The translations under genes and the position numbers were made by a program. The notes beneath the pieces were generated by a model. The model was given only the letters and a program-made list of their open reading frames with translations. It did no database searches and had not been told where the DNA came from. Below, piece by piece: positions 1 to 8,785 of a stretch of 43,454 nt of DNA. Origin of the DNA: Methanomicrobiaceae archaeon (GTDB lineage: Archaea; Halobacteriota; Methanomicrobia; Methanomicrobiales; Methanomicrobiaceae); contig JAFGNT010000032.1 of assembly GCA_016926855.1 (NCBI GenBank), forward strand, positions 1-43,454, written 5' to 3'. Each line of letters opens with the position of its first letter. Within the stretch, counting starts at the first letter, position 1.

Positions 1-198
1 CCCTGCCTTGCTGAATATGGTGCACCGTACCCTGTTGCGGGGATGTTTTGGTGGTTGGCTATTGTATTGCCATCAAGACCTGTCCCGGGGGAAAAAGCAG
101 AAATTGAGAGCGCTTATGTCCGGGGTTGCACGGAGGCGAGAGGCATACCCGTATCCCTGACCTGAGATCAATTTGGTTCTGATGATAAAAAAATTAAT
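1..198 (+). repeat. Dispersed ~200-bp repeat, copy 1
   Basis: Bases 1-198 match 26474-26670 in the same orientation with scattered substitutions (roughly 85% by eye), ending in both copies at an A-run after a shared GGTTCTGAT segment. Copy 1 begins at the first base of the window, so its true left end is unknown. The second copy has an in-frame stop where the first reads on, so shared coding is unlikely. It may be a non-autonomous mobile element, a duplicated intergenic element or an RNA-level element; no terminal inverted repeats were seen. Confidence 0.8.
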
Positions 199-506
199 GA
201 AATCTGCACTGCCGGCAGAGGTGATTTCCTAAAGTCCACACATGGCGGAACGTATATTCGGTTATGATCCGGCCGGGCGTTGGCACGGAGGGTTATCAGC
301 TCTTCTTTTTCTTAACCGTTGAATTTATAAGGTTTTTCTTCAAAATTGAGTTGAAGAATTGATATTAGTTATTATACTATTCGCATAAGCACTGCTTGAT
401 AAATGTGACTTATAGCCATTATAATTGAATTCGTACCATTTTTCCAAAATGAAGTTCCCCATATCAATTAAACAGATTTTTCCCTATTTTGAATAGAGTT
501 AATAGT
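199..506. other. AT-rich gene-free stretch upstream of the CoiA-like unit
   Basis: No convincing coding region lies between the dispersed repeat and the small ORF at 507. Composition falls sharply to AT-rich after about 300, in contrast to the GC-rich chromosome. It contains several TATA-like runs (for example around 370-380 and 415-430) that could form the promoter of the downstream pair, and one perfect 8-bp inverted repeat listed separately. Confidence 0.6.
336..358. promoter_or_regulatory. 8-bp inverted repeat, 7-nt loop
   Basis: TTCTTCAA and TTGAAGAA form perfect 8-base arms separated by 7 bases, about 150 bp before the small ORF. It could be an operator for the AT-rich unit or a hairpin in a leader RNA. 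There is no adjacent T-tract on the forward strand to make a clear terminator. Function is inferred only from symmetry and position. Confidence 0.4.
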
Positions 507-650
507 ATGCCAACAATTAGTGCGACTGTAAAATTCAAAACATACGTTTCGGAAAGTGAAACAAAAGGATCGATCCCCTATGCCGTAATTAGATCTCGTA
601 TCCACGATGCAAGAGACATCTTCATTGTTGATTACGAAATCGAAAAATAA
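507..650 (+). CDS. Small hypothetical protein (47 aa)
   Basis: An ATG-started ORF of 47 codons begins MPTISATVKFKTYV and ends DYEIEK. I do not recognise its family. It ends 17 bases before the CoiA-like gene on the same strand and shares its AT-rich composition, so the two are probably co-transcribed. The protein is highly charged, with no membrane segment or cysteine. There is no strong Shine-Dalgarno sequence. It could be a small accessory or antitoxin-like partner of the nuclease, but nothing in the sequence proves this, and it may not be a real gene. Confidence 0.45.
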   Translation: MPTISATVKFKTYVSESETKGSIPYAVIRSRIHDARDIFIVDYEIEK

Positions 651-667
651 AATCGCTTAATGATTTC

Positions 668-2182
668 ATGCCACTTTCAGCAATCATTCAAGATCAACGA
701 GTAATAGGCCCGGACTTATCCCAAGATGAATGGGAAAGCCTCAAACATGAACATAGGAAAGGACTTCCAGTAATTATGAGTTGTTGTGGGGCGAAGGGAC
801 ATCTCCGCACCTCAAAAACAGGACTTCAACATTTTTACCATGCACGCGGTTCACCGCCCTGCACCTGGGAACACGAATCTCTTGCACATTTGGAGATTAA
901 AAATGAAATTTACCAGATTTGTAAAGCTGCGGGATGGAAAACCTCTGTAGAATACGCATCAGAAAATGGCGATTGGAGAGCCGATGTCTATGCGCAAAAG
1001 GACGATAAAAAAATTGTATTTGAAATTCAACTTTCAAAAATTCCATTAGGGATTTTAAAAGAAAGAGATCAAAAATATAAACAATACGGCCTTGAATCCT
1101 ATTGGATTCTAAAAAACAAGTCAAAATACCAATTACATGATAATCAATATTTTGAGGCCGATCTATCGGATATACCCTACATTGATGAGTATACATTAAC
1201 CAAAACAAAATATGAAGTATATAATAAATCCCATTTCTTCATTCCTAAAGATGTTCTCACTATCGATATTGATATCGAATCCCGTTTTTTAAATACAGGA
1301 ATTGATAAGAAAATATCATTATCTGATTGGATTAATTCGGTGCTAAATGGAAAATTTCAATCAGAGTTGTCAAAAATTCGCGAAGACTACATTTATCAAA
1401 AGAATTTACGAAAAATTGCACAACCAATTTTAACTGAAGTATATGATTCTCATTTGAAACTACATTCTCATCGCAAAGATTTGAACCGGCAATATGCGAT
1501 TTTTAAAGGTCATTCAGTGGAAAATTTTAGGACAATAAAGGAAAACTTCAGTATTTGTTATAATTTAAGAAAGGAAATTAATACATTCTTTTTTGGAAAA
1601 GTTTTATCACCAAAAGTCGGTTGGAAATGGATAAAAAGCGACTATTCAACTTATAAGCGGCAGGTATTGCTTCTTTCAAATACTGACCAGTTATTCGAAA
1701 TTCAAAAGTTAGCTAAAGAGGCTTCAGAAAAAATATCTGAATTCGAGAAATTGCTGAGTGGGCTTACGAATGAAATTCAATCAAACATAAAAAATAATAG
1801 TCAACGTAGTTCAATGAAGGTAGTTCCAACTCAAAATATTCAAATAAATTTTATTCCCGAACCGCATGAAGTAAAATCCTTTATCCAAGAACCATACGAA
1901 CCAGGATCCTTTATTCCAGAACCATATGAAGCAAAATACAAGTCCCTGAGAACCAGTCCCCTGCTTATTGATAATAAAATATCTGAAATTGAAAAGAATT
2001 CAAAGTTCCATAATCCCTCCCCAAGAGAAATTGTGAAGTTTGAAGCAAATCTTAATCTAACTCAAAACTGGCTGGAGGGTTCTGACGGGGTTAAATATCA
2101 AGTTATACCAGGATTGATCAATATGCTATCCAAAGAAATTGCGGAAGAATTTGAGGAACAAGGATACGGACGTATTATTTAA
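668..2182 (+). CDS. CoiA-like PD-(D/E)XK nuclease domain protein
   Basis: This 504-residue protein starts with a CoiA-type zinc-finger-like region (Cys39-Cys40 and a HFYH stretch around 55-58). A nuclease-like core follows, with Glu95, Asp106 in a RADV motif and the Glu119-Ile-Gln121 pair that forms the PD-(D/E)XK active site of CoiA-related proteins. After about residue 200 the sequence is lysine-rich and partly coiled-coil-like. Around residues 396-422 a short PEPxE unit is repeated three times (PEPHEVKSF, QEPYEPGSF, PEPYEAKY). Bacterial CoiA acts in competence, but family members also occur in mobile and defence regions. The strong AT bias against the GC-rich surroundings indicates recent acquisition. 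The CoiA-like assignment is fairly secure from the motifs; the biological role is inference. Confidence 0.75.
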   Translation: MPLSAIIQDQRVIGPDLSQDEWESLKHEHRKGLPVIMSCCGAKGHLRTSKTGLQHFYHARGSPPCTWEHESLAHLEIKNEIYQICKAAGWKTSVEYASENGDWRADVYAQKDDKKIVFEIQLSKIPLGILKERDQKYKQYGLESYWILKNKSKYQLHDNQYFEADLSDIPYIDEYTLTKTKYEVYNKSHFFIPKDVLTIDIDIESRFLNTGIDKKISLSDWINSVLNGKFQSELSKIREDYIYQKNLRKIAQPILTEVYDSHLKLHSHRKDLNRQYAIFKGHSVENFRTIKENFSICYNLRKEINTFFFGKVLSPKVGWKWIKSDYSTYKRQVLLLSNTDQLFEIQKLAKEASEKISEFEKLLSGLTNEIQSNIKNNSQRSSMKVVPTQNIQINFIPEPHEVKSFIQEPYEPGSFIPEPYEAKYKSLRTSPLLIDNKISEIEKNSKFHNPSPREIVKFEANLNLTQNWLEGSDGVKYQVIPGLINMLSKEIAEEFEEQGYGRII

Positions 2183-2246
2183 TATTCGTTGATTGGAAAC
2201 CCGCCGGGGGCCGATACGTCAACGACGACGGTGCAGTTCCTGCTGT

Positions 2247-3710
2247 TCAGGAATTTCCCCTTCTCCTCCAGGTCCGGAGACGCCCGGCCAGCGGACACCT
2301 CCCGAGCCGGCAGGCCACCACGCTCGCCGCCAGAAGGAGCAGGATGATTATGACGATCCCCTCAATCTGCAGCAGCGGCCCGATGAACTCGCTCCCGGGA
2401 AGGTTGCGAAGGCCCGGGTAATCGACGCCTGATGCCATGCGGGCCGCGGTCGTCATGATAAGGACGGCCGGGATGATGTATGTGCACAGGGGATAGATGA
2501 TCCGTGCAAGCCCGTTCCCGATTTCGCGGGCGAGCAGGTCCCGCGTCGGGGAGAAAAACCACGTGAAGACGATCGCAAGGAAGATGGCGGCAACCGGGAG
2601 GCCCAGCGTTCCTATGGTCTCGTCCAGAAAATCGAGCACGGGAATCCCGTCGAACCTGAGATCCGCCGCACTGTAGGAGAGGGCCGAGGGAAGGCCGGTT
2701 GCCAGCACGGCGGCGGTGAGGACGGCCGCGGAACGCCGCCGTGACCAGAGGAACGATTCCCGCAGCGCCGCCACCGACATTTCCAGCATGGAGATCGCGG
2801 ACGTAAGCGCGGCGAAGAAGAGCACGAGGAAAAACGCAGCCGCAATCACCCGGCCGCCCGGCATCACCGCGAAGGCCTGCGGGAGGGTGGTGAAGGCCAG
2901 CTCCGCCCCGGCCGCAGGGGCAAGGCCGAAGGAGAAGACGATCGGAAAGATGACTATCCCGGAAAGGAGCGCGACCCCCAGATCCGCGACCGTGATGATG
3001 AGTGATGCAGCCGGGATCGCCTGCTCCCGATCCGCATAAGCCCCGTAGGTCAGCAGGATCCCCATCCCCACCGAGAGGGAGAAGAAGGCCTGGCCGAAGG
3101 CCGCACCCCAGAGGAGGGGGCTCCCGAGGACCGTAAAGTCGGGGGTGAACAGGAAGTCCATCCCCCGGGAGAATCCGGGCAGGGTGGTGCAGTACAGGGC
3201 GAGGATGATGAGCGTGCCGACCGAGACGGGGATGAGGAGGGTCGACATGCGTTCGATTCCTTTTCTGACCCCGCCGGATACCACGATCCCGGTCGCAAGC
3301 GCGGTTACGGCAAACAGGACAACCGGCAGCCACCCGGCTGAAAAATCGGCAAAGGAGATGCGTTCGCCGGAGAGGGCGAAGAAGAAGTAGCCGAGAGTCC
3401 ACCCGGCAATGACCAGGTAGTAGGAGAGGATGAGAAAGACAATCCCGCAGATCATCCAGCCGAATACCCGGAACGGGTGGCGCACCGACCGGAAGGCGCT
3501 GACGATGGTTCCCTGGAAATGGCGGCCGAGGGCGAGCTCGAAGATCATCAGGGGAAGGGCACAGAAAAAGACCGCGATCAGGTACGGGATGAGGTATGCT
3601 CCGCCGCCATTCCCGCCCAGCACCGCCGGGAACCGCCAGATGTTGCCGATACCCACCGCCGAGCCGATCGCCGCGAGAATGAATCCTGCCCCTGACGACC
3701 ACCGTTCCAT
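2247..3710 (-). CDS. Neurotransmitter:sodium symporter (NSS/SNF family) transporter
   Basis: This 487-residue integral membrane protein has the NSS signature in its first helix: GSAVGIGNIWRFP followed by GGGAYLIPY, the unwound TM1 that binds substrate and sodium in LeuT and MhsT. About eleven or twelve hydrophobic helices follow, and the length is normal for prokaryotic NSS proteins. It probably imports an amino acid or related compound with Na+ across the cytoplasmic membrane; the substrate cannot be read from sequence. The ATG at 3710 is preceded by a strong GGAGG-type ribosome binding site (CCTCCGGAGG on the coding strand). It is a single gene, divergent from the siroheme protein at 4009. 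Confidence 0.93.
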   Translation of the reverse strand: MERWSSGAGFILAAIGSAVGIGNIWRFPAVLGGNGGGAYLIPYLIAVFFCALPLMIFELALGRHFQGTIVSAFRSVRHPFRVFGWMICGIVFLILSYYLVIAGWTLGYFFFALSGERISFADFSAGWLPVVLFAVTALATGIVVSGGVRKGIERMSTLLIPVSVGTLIILALYCTTLPGFSRGMDFLFTPDFTVLGSPLLWGAAFGQAFFSLSVGMGILLTYGAYADREQAIPAASLIITVADLGVALLSGIVIFPIVFSFGLAPAAGAELAFTTLPQAFAVMPGGRVIAAAFFLVLFFAALTSAISMLEMSVAALRESFLWSRRRSAAVLTAAVLATGLPSALSYSAADLRFDGIPVLDFLDETIGTLGLPVAAIFLAIVFTWFFSPTRDLLAREIGNGLARIIYPLCTYIIPAVLIMTTAARMASGVDYPGLRNLPGSEFIGPLLQIEGIVIIILLLLAASVVACRLGRCPLAGRLRTWRRRGNS

Positions 3711-4008
3711 GCTGCTGTTTTCCTCCGGAGGTTTGGGTATGTTCTGGTGTAATCCCTGTTAATTCTTTAGTCACCCTGCGACAGGTTCGCGTTCTGGTCC
3801 CACGTGGCGGATAGTGATGCCGTGGGCCTACCCGGAGATCCCCGCGTGTCGGGCAGACGATCCGGCCGGGTACCGCCTCCGGGACCCTGCGGTGGCATAT
3901 GACCCGTATCCGTTTTTGTTACCTGAAAAGTTACAACAGCTTTTTCCTTCCTGATGCACAATGGATGTTCCCCTGTGGCATACGGTGTGCCGCACCGGAG
4001 GTATGACA

Positions 4009-4704
4009 ATGGAGAACGAACCACGAGGCGCAATCATCCAGCGCGACCGGGAGACGTACGCAATCGTCCCCCGGACGCCGGCCGGCATCGTCAGCCCCGA
4101 ACACCTTGAGAATATCGTTGCGGTCGTCCGGCGCTACAACATCCCGGTTATCAAGATGACGTCGGGCCAGCGAATGGTGCTGGTCGGGCTCAAAAAAGAG
4201 GATGTCGAGGCCGTCTGGAACGAGCTCGGCATGACGGTCGGGCAGGCGACCGCCCCCTGCGTGCACTACGTGCAGGCGTGCCCCGGCACGGTGGTCTGCA
4301 AATACGGCAACCAGGATTCCCTCGGGCTCGGGCTCGCGCTCGAGGAGATGTACCTGGACATGAACCTGCCCGCCAAGCTCAAGATGGGCATCTCCGGCTG
4401 CCCCCGGTGCTGCGGGGAGAGCTATCTCCGTGATATCGGCGTTTTCGGGAATGCAAAAGGCTGGACGGTCATCATCGGCGGGAACTCCGGCGGCCGTCCC
4501 CGGATTGGCGATGTGGTGGCGAAGAATCTCTCCACCGATGACGCAAAGGATCTCGTCAGGCGCCTGCTCGAGTACTACCGGACCCACGGCAGGCCGGGAG
4601 AGCGGACGGCACGGTTCATCGAGCGTGTCGGTATCGGTGCCATCAGAAAGGACGTCCTTACCTTCGCCCCGTACATCCCGCTCGAAAAGCCCCCCACGGA
4701 ATAA
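4009..4704 (+). CDS. Single-domain sulfite/nitrite reductase-like siroheme protein (Dsr-LP type)
   Basis: The 231-residue protein has the siroheme/[4Fe-4S] ligand pattern of the sulfite/nitrite reductase superfamily: Cys91-x5-Cys97 (CPGTVVC) and Cys131-x3-Cys135 (CPRCC). A ferredoxin-like half domain precedes this (residues ~15-75). It is about half the size of dissimilatory subunits and lacks a separate ferredoxin insert, matching the small sulfite-reductase-like proteins common in methanogens, whose substrate is largely unsettled. The ATG at 4009 is chosen because GGAGGT lies at proper spacing; the ATG at 4003 would abut it and the one at 3961 lacks a site. It converges with the TrmB-type gene, leaving 3 bases between stops. 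Siroheme, its likely cofactor, is also the precursor used by the Ahb enzymes encoded 3 kb away. Confidence 0.85.
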   Translation: MENEPRGAIIQRDRETYAIVPRTPAGIVSPEHLENIVAVVRRYNIPVIKMTSGQRMVLVGLKKEDVEAVWNELGMTVGQATAPCVHYVQACPGTVVCKYGNQDSLGLGLALEEMYLDMNLPAKLKMGISGCPRCCGESYLRDIGVFGNAKGWTVIIGGNSGGRPRIGDVVAKNLSTDDAKDLVRRLLEYYRTHGRPGERTARFIERVGIGAIRKDVLTFAPYIPLEKPPTE

Positions 4705-4707
4705 GGC

Positions 4708-5520
4708 CTATTTCTGTTCTCTTTTTTCTGGTGCATCGATGCATTCCGCGTGGGCGATCATCTTGTTCACGTACTGCTTCTGGACGCAGGTAATGAAGGG
4801 GAGCGTAATCACAACGGCGTTTCGCACCCCGTTCTGGGTGTAGACAAACAAACAGACACGGTCATCGGCAAGGAAGAGGTACTCGAGCAGAAACGACGAC
4901 CCGTCGACGGTGACGGGCCCCTGGTAAATCTTACGGAAGATGTGCTCCTGGAAGAAGTCGCAAAACGCCGTCGGCACGTACAGCGACGCATCGCCGAGCA
5001 TCCGGGTGATCCCCCTCCTGCCGTTCGGGAGGAGGATACGGACCGGATGGGTTGCGGATGCATCGGCGATCAGCCGGGCGAACTCACCGATCTTCTCGTA
5101 GTCCATGCAGACGACGGCAAGGTCATGCGCGATGCCGGTGACGAGCGACTCGACATGCCGGAGGATGCTCCATTCGCCCTGCACGTACCAGATCGGCGAG
5201 TGCTTTGACCGGGCATCGAGCGAGAGCGACTCGAGATCCTGAATCGCGTCGATTGCCGCCTGCTCCATCCCGCTCTTGAGCTGGTGCACAACGACTGCAG
5301 GTTCTATGGGGATGTAGACATGGGGGGTGCCCCTTCGTACCGAGATGAAACCCCGGTCGGCGAGTCCCTCCGCGATGTCGTAGACCCGCGGGCGGGGGAC
5401 GCCGCTCGCCTCGTGGATCTGGCGGGCGTTTCCTTCACCAATCCCGACGAGGGCGGCGTAGACCCTGGCTTCGTACTTCTTCAGCCCGAGCTCCGTGAGA
5501 TTCCTGATCACTGCATCCAT
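4708..5520 (-). CDS. TrmB-family transcriptional regulator
   Basis: This 270-residue protein has an N-terminal winged helix-turn-helix (residues ~5-70). It reads LGLKKYEARVYAAL and SGVPRPRVYDI, the TrmB-family pattern in which the Ser/Pro-Arg turn starts the recognition helix. A coiled linker (~75-105) and a C-terminal regulatory domain (~105-255) follow. The C-terminal domain does not clearly match the sugar-binding TrmB domain, so the effector is unknown. It would bind DNA as a dimer. No Shine-Dalgarno lies directly upstream of the ATG, and an AT-rich TATA-like TTTAAAATT sits at about 5571-5582, consistent with a short or leaderless transcript. It could control the convergent siroheme gene or the divergent DUF2115 run; this is inference. 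Confidence 0.88.
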   Translation of the reverse strand: MDAVIRNLTELGLKKYEARVYAALVGIGEGNARQIHEASGVPRPRVYDIAEGLADRGFISVRRGTPHVYIPIEPAVVVHQLKSGMEQAAIDAIQDLESLSLDARSKHSPIWYVQGEWSILRHVESLVTGIAHDLAVVCMDYEKIGEFARLIADASATHPVRILLPNGRRGITRMLGDASLYVPTAFCDFFQEHIFRKIYQGPVTVDGSSFLLEYLFLADDRVCLFVYTQNGVRNAVVITLPFITCVQKQYVNKMIAHAECIDAPEKREQK

Positions 5521-5691
5521 TGTTGTTACTATGTGAATTACATCAGATTAATACCTGCAGGACGTGAAAGAATTTTAAAAAAACCCCTGCTGTGATGCAA
5601 CGATACGCATTTTCACTATTTCAGGAGGATTTTTCCCCTGTTTCACGCCCGGCACCGGGAAGATCCGGAATGCGCGTGCAGGGAGATCTGC

Positions 5692-6369
5692 ATGCTCCTC
5701 ATCGACCCCTCCGCCGGAGACGACCCTGCGGGACCGGCACCGGCAGCGGTGGAGCGGATCCGGGAGGCACTCGCCCGGATGCAGCGGGCGCAGACAAAGG
5801 CGGAGCTGCTCGCCATCCTCGGCAGCGAGGTGGATGGGTTCGATCGCCGCGATCTCGGGATGATAAACGCATCCCTGTCCCGGAAAGTTGCCGGCCTTCC
5901 CGGCTCCTATCGCGAGCGGCTCCGTGCAACGTTTGGGGAGCAGATCTTCGGGACGCACCACCGCCTCCCTGTCGCGGCACGGAAGGGGTGCGCAAACGGC
6001 GATCCCCTCCATCCTGCCTTCCCGTCGTACTGCGCCATGGTCGCGGCGGCGTGCACGCAAAAGGCCCGCGGCACCGATCCCCGCCCCCTCTCCCTGAAGT
6101 ACCTGCTTGCCGCGTTCTCCATGTTTGTCGTCGACGAGCCCGCCCACCCCGTCGGCACCCCCTTCCCCGGCGGGCAGATCGTGGATGCATGGGATGGCCG
6201 GTACCTCTGCCCGGTGCGGGAGCGGGCGGATGATGTTCCCTTCGCCCTCTGCCCCTACTGCCCCGCCGTGCAGAGCGATACGCCGGCATCGCCGGAACAG
6301 CGGGCGGCCCGCGAGGAAAAACGCAGGCGCGAATGCCTCGCGAATTACCGGACGAACTACACGGGATGA
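5692..6369 (+). CDS. DUF2115 (UPF0305-like) protein
   Basis: This 225-residue cytosolic protein carries the signature block of the methanogen DUF2115/UPF0305 family near its C-terminus: a PAHPVGTPFPGG motif at about 148-159, a WDGRYLCPVRERADD segment and a CPYC pair at about 187-190. The function of the family is unknown. The two Cys-containing segments (YLCP and ALCPYCP) could bind metal. The start is chosen for the GGGAG element ending about 6 bases before the ATG; the opening residues are weakly conserved. It leads a forward run of three genes (DUF2115, cupin, NapH-like), with 39 bases to the cupin gene. Confidence 0.82.
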   Translation: MLLIDPSAGDDPAGPAPAAVERIREALARMQRAQTKAELLAILGSEVDGFDRRDLGMINASLSRKVAGLPGSYRERLRATFGEQIFGTHHRLPVAARKGCANGDPLHPAFPSYCAMVAAACTQKARGTDPRPLSLKYLLAAFSMFVVDEPAHPVGTPFPGGQIVDAWDGRYLCPVRERADDVPFALCPYCPAVQSDTPASPEQRAAREEKRRRECLANYRTNYTG

Positions 6370-6408
6370 CGCGGAAGGATTAATGGGAAGAAGGAAAAGG
6401 TGAACATC

Positions 6409-6747
6409 ATGAAGATCATCACCGTTGCCGATGTGCCCGTCGGCCCGAACCCCCATCATGTGGATGCCCGGAAAGTCTATGATACGGAGAACGCAACCGC
6501 CGTGGTGATCACGCTGCAGCCCGGCGAAGCCTTAAAAAAGCACATCACACCGGTCGATGTCTTCTTCTATGTGCTGGAAGGCACCGGCGTCGTCGAGATC
6601 GGCGACGAACGGGCGGCCGTCGGGCCCGACCACCTGGTCGAGAGCCCCGCAAAGATCCCGCACCGGTGGAGCAACGAGAGCGAGGGTGCCTTCCGGGTGC
6701 TCGTCGTCAAGGTTCCGCGGCCGACGAGCGAGACTAAACTGCTGTGA
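6409..6747 (+). CDS. Small cupin-domain protein
   Basis: A 112-residue single-domain beta-barrel cupin. Motif 1 is represented by HITPVDVFFYVLEGTG and motif 2 by PAKIPHRWSNES, so at least two histidines are placed for metal binding, though the usual HxH pair is reduced to one His. Small cupins of this type are enzymes, binding proteins or regulators, and the substrate cannot be inferred. The ATG at 6409 follows a GGAAAAGG site; a GTG at 6400 in the same frame is possible. Its stop lies 4 bases before the membrane ferredoxin gene, so the two are probably translated together. Confidence 0.85.
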   Translation: MKIITVADVPVGPNPHHVDARKVYDTENATAVVITLQPGEALKKHITPVDVFFYVLEGTGVVEIGDERAAVGPDHLVESPAKIPHRWSNESEGAFRVLVVKVPRPTSETKLL

Positions 6748-6751
6748 GACG

Positions 6752-7525
6752 ATGGTGCTCGAATCCGTTCCGAAGGCGCTCGGCATTGTCTATGCCGTGC
6801 TTGCCGTTGTCGTGCTCGCGTATCTCTGGAAAACCGGACGGTTCTCCCGGCGGCATGCGCTTGGGTTTCTGGTGGTCTCCGCCGCACTCGGGTTCCTGCT
6901 CTTCTCCCCCGTCTTCCCGTACCTGCTCCAGCTCGTGATACTCCGAAGAACAATGGAACTCGGCGTTTTGCTGCCGGCAGCGGTGACCGGGCTCGCGGTC
7001 TTTATCGCGGTCACGCTGCTTGCCGGGCGGATCGTCTGCGGGCAGATCTGCCCGGTGGGGGCCGTGCAGGAGCTGATGTACCATCTCCCCGTTCCGCGGT
7101 ACGGCCGGGACCTGACGCCGCAGGCGGGGTTCGTCCGTGCCGGAGTTTTTGTAGTCATCCTCGCCACCGGCGTCGGGCTCTCCGCCAATCTCCTCGACAG
7201 CATCGGCCTGAAGGATTTTTTCTCTCTCTCCCCGGCGATCCCCGGCTTTGTCGTCTTCCTCGCGATCGTCCTGCTCTCGGCAGCCGTGTACCGGCCGTTC
7301 TGCCGGTTCATCTGCCCGTATGGCCTTTTCCTCGCCCTCGCGGCATCCCGGAGCCGGTGGAAGATCCGGCGGACGGACGCATGCATCCAGTGCGGGAAGT
7401 GCGAGCAGGCCTGCCCCGTGAACGTGGCAACGGCGGAGAACAGCAAGGCGGAGTGCTACCTGTGCGGCCGCTGCACGGAGGCCTGCCCGGTCGACGGGGC
7501 GCTCGTGTATGGCCGGGAATCGTGA
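6752..7525 (+). CDS. NapH-like membrane-bound 4Fe-4S ferredoxin protein
   Basis: A 257-residue protein with about five hydrophobic helices (within residues 5-190). It carries two CxxxCP motifs typical of NapH/YccM proteins (CGQICPVG near 91-98, CRFICPYG near 187-194) and ends in two ferredoxin 4Fe-4S motifs (CIQCGKCEQACP and CYLCGRCTEACP). NapH-type proteins pass electrons between a membrane quinol or equivalent donor and soluble partners. In a methanogen the donor is unclear, and coupling to the siroheme or cupin neighbours is only a contextual guess. The ATG at 6752 is used because the open frame upstream merely shadows the cupin gene. It converges with ahbC, leaving 60 bases. Confidence 0.87.
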   Translation: MVLESVPKALGIVYAVLAVVVLAYLWKTGRFSRRHALGFLVVSAALGFLLFSPVFPYLLQLVILRRTMELGVLLPAAVTGLAVFIAVTLLAGRIVCGQICPVGAVQELMYHLPVPRYGRDLTPQAGFVRAGVFVVILATGVGLSANLLDSIGLKDFFSLSPAIPGFVVFLAIVLLSAAVYRPFCRFICPYGLFLALAASRSRWKIRRTDACIQCGKCEQACPVNVATAENSKAECYLCGRCTEACPVDGALVYGRES

Positions 7526-7585
7526 TAATCAGGCACGTGCCGCGCACCGGCGGGATACTCATGAAGCATGCCGGTGCTCAACGCA

Positions 7586-8785
7586 TCACCGATGCGATTC
7601 TTCCGGAGCGGTATCGACATAGCAGAACGGGTCCTCCCCGGCAAAATCCCCGCTTTGCGCGTAGGCACGGACCCGGCATCCGCCGACGCAGATGTGAAGA
7701 TAGGGGCAGGTCTGGCATTTTCCCCTGAATTTCGGGAGTTTCATGCGGAATTTTGCGAGGACGGGATTGGCATCATCGTTCCAGAGCTCGGAGAAGGGAC
7801 GGTCACGGATGGTGCCGACCAGGAATGCCGGTGAGCGGGCGAACTGGCAGGGATAGACGTTTCCGCGGGGATCGACATTGGCCACCCGTTTCCCGGCGCT
7901 GCACCCCCCGTTCAGCGAGGCGACGAGCTCGCGGGCATCATGAAGGTCCGGCGATCCATCGCGTTCCATGGACTGCAGCAGGTGGATGCAGTCCTGCGGT
8001 GCATCGACGGTTAAAAACTCCATCTCGTCCGCCGGGATCTCCCTGGCTTTGCGGTACAGGAGGGTGAGTGCCCGGATCACGTCAGGTGCATCCAGCTGGA
8101 GCCGTTCGTAGGAATCGGTCCCCCGGCCGCAGGGGACCAGCCAGTACAGGCAGAACCGGGACGCCCCGAGATTCCGGGCACGGTCCACGAGGGCTTCGAG
8201 CTCGTCCTGGTTCTCCTTCGTCAGCGTCACCCGGACCCCGCACCGCACGCCTGCCTTGTGGCAGCAGGCGAACGCCGCAACAGCCCTGTCAAACGCACCC
8301 GAAGTATTCCGGAACCGGTCATGGGTTGCCGCCGTGGCCCCGTCCAGCGAGATGCCGGCATACTCGATCCCGCTGCGCCTGATCTGGTTCGCGACGTCAC
8401 CGGTGATAAGGGTCCCGTTGGTGCTGAGCGCGATTGCAATCCCGTTCTCCCTGGCGTGCTCGGCAAGCTCCCAGATATCGGGACGGATCAGCGGTTCGCC
8501 GCCGGTGAAAATGATCAGCGGGACTTTCGAGGCGGCAAGGTCATCAATGAACGCCCGGGCCTCGGCCGTTGTCAGTTCGTCCCCGGACCCGCATCCCGGC
8601 CTGGATGAACTGTAGCAATGCGTACAGGAAAGGTTGCACCGGTCGGTGAGGTTCCAGAAGACAACGGGTCTCTGCATCCCGGAAAAGGCAAGGTACCGGC
8701 CCGGCACTGCATCGTTGCCGGACCGGTGTTTCATGACGGCACTGACTGTGCCTCTGCCGTGGAGGCACTGCGTAATCCGGTTCAT
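7586..8785 (-). CDS. ahbC: Radical SAM 12,18-didecarboxysiroheme deacetylase (AhbC)
   Basis: In the alternative haem pathway AhbC removes the acetate side chains of 12,18-didecarboxysiroheme to give Fe-coproporphyrin III. The 399-residue protein has the radical SAM CxxxCxxC motif at Cys50, Cys54 and Cys57 after RPVVFWNLTDRC, a TGGEP motif and ISLDG at mid-barrel. A C-terminal SPASM-type cysteine region (CSAGKRV, then CQTCPYLHICVGGC) would bind auxiliary clusters. The FWNLTDRCN opening and GISLDGA-HDRFR stretch fit AhbC better than AhbD. The ATG at 8785 overlaps the ahbB stop by 4 bases (ATGA); an internal Met18 is another possible start. It is the last gene of the katG-ahbDABC unit. The AhbC/AhbD assignment is by motif recall, not alignment. 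Confidence 0.83.
   Translation of the reverse strand: MNRITQCLHGRGTVSAVMKHRSGNDAVPGRYLAFSGMQRPVVFWNLTDRCNLSCTHCYSSSRPGCGSGDELTTAEARAFIDDLAASKVPLIIFTGGEPLIRPDIWELAEHARENGIAIALSTNGTLITGDVANQIRRSGIEYAGISLDGATAATHDRFRNTSGAFDRAVAAFACCHKAGVRCGVRVTLTKENQDELEALVDRARNLGASRFCLYWLVPCGRGTDSYERLQLDAPDVIRALTLLYRKAREIPADEMEFLTVDAPQDCIHLLQSMERDGSPDLHDARELVASLNGGCSAGKRVANVDPRGNVYPCQFARSPAFLVGTIRDRPFSELWNDDANPVLAKFRMKLPKFRGKCQTCPYLHICVGGCRVRAYAQSGDFAGEDPFCYVDTAPEESHR

Noticed and set aside
17-160. 47-codon ORF inside repeat copy 1
   Set aside because: Copy 2 has a stop after 16 codons in the same frame and the substitutions do not follow codon positions.
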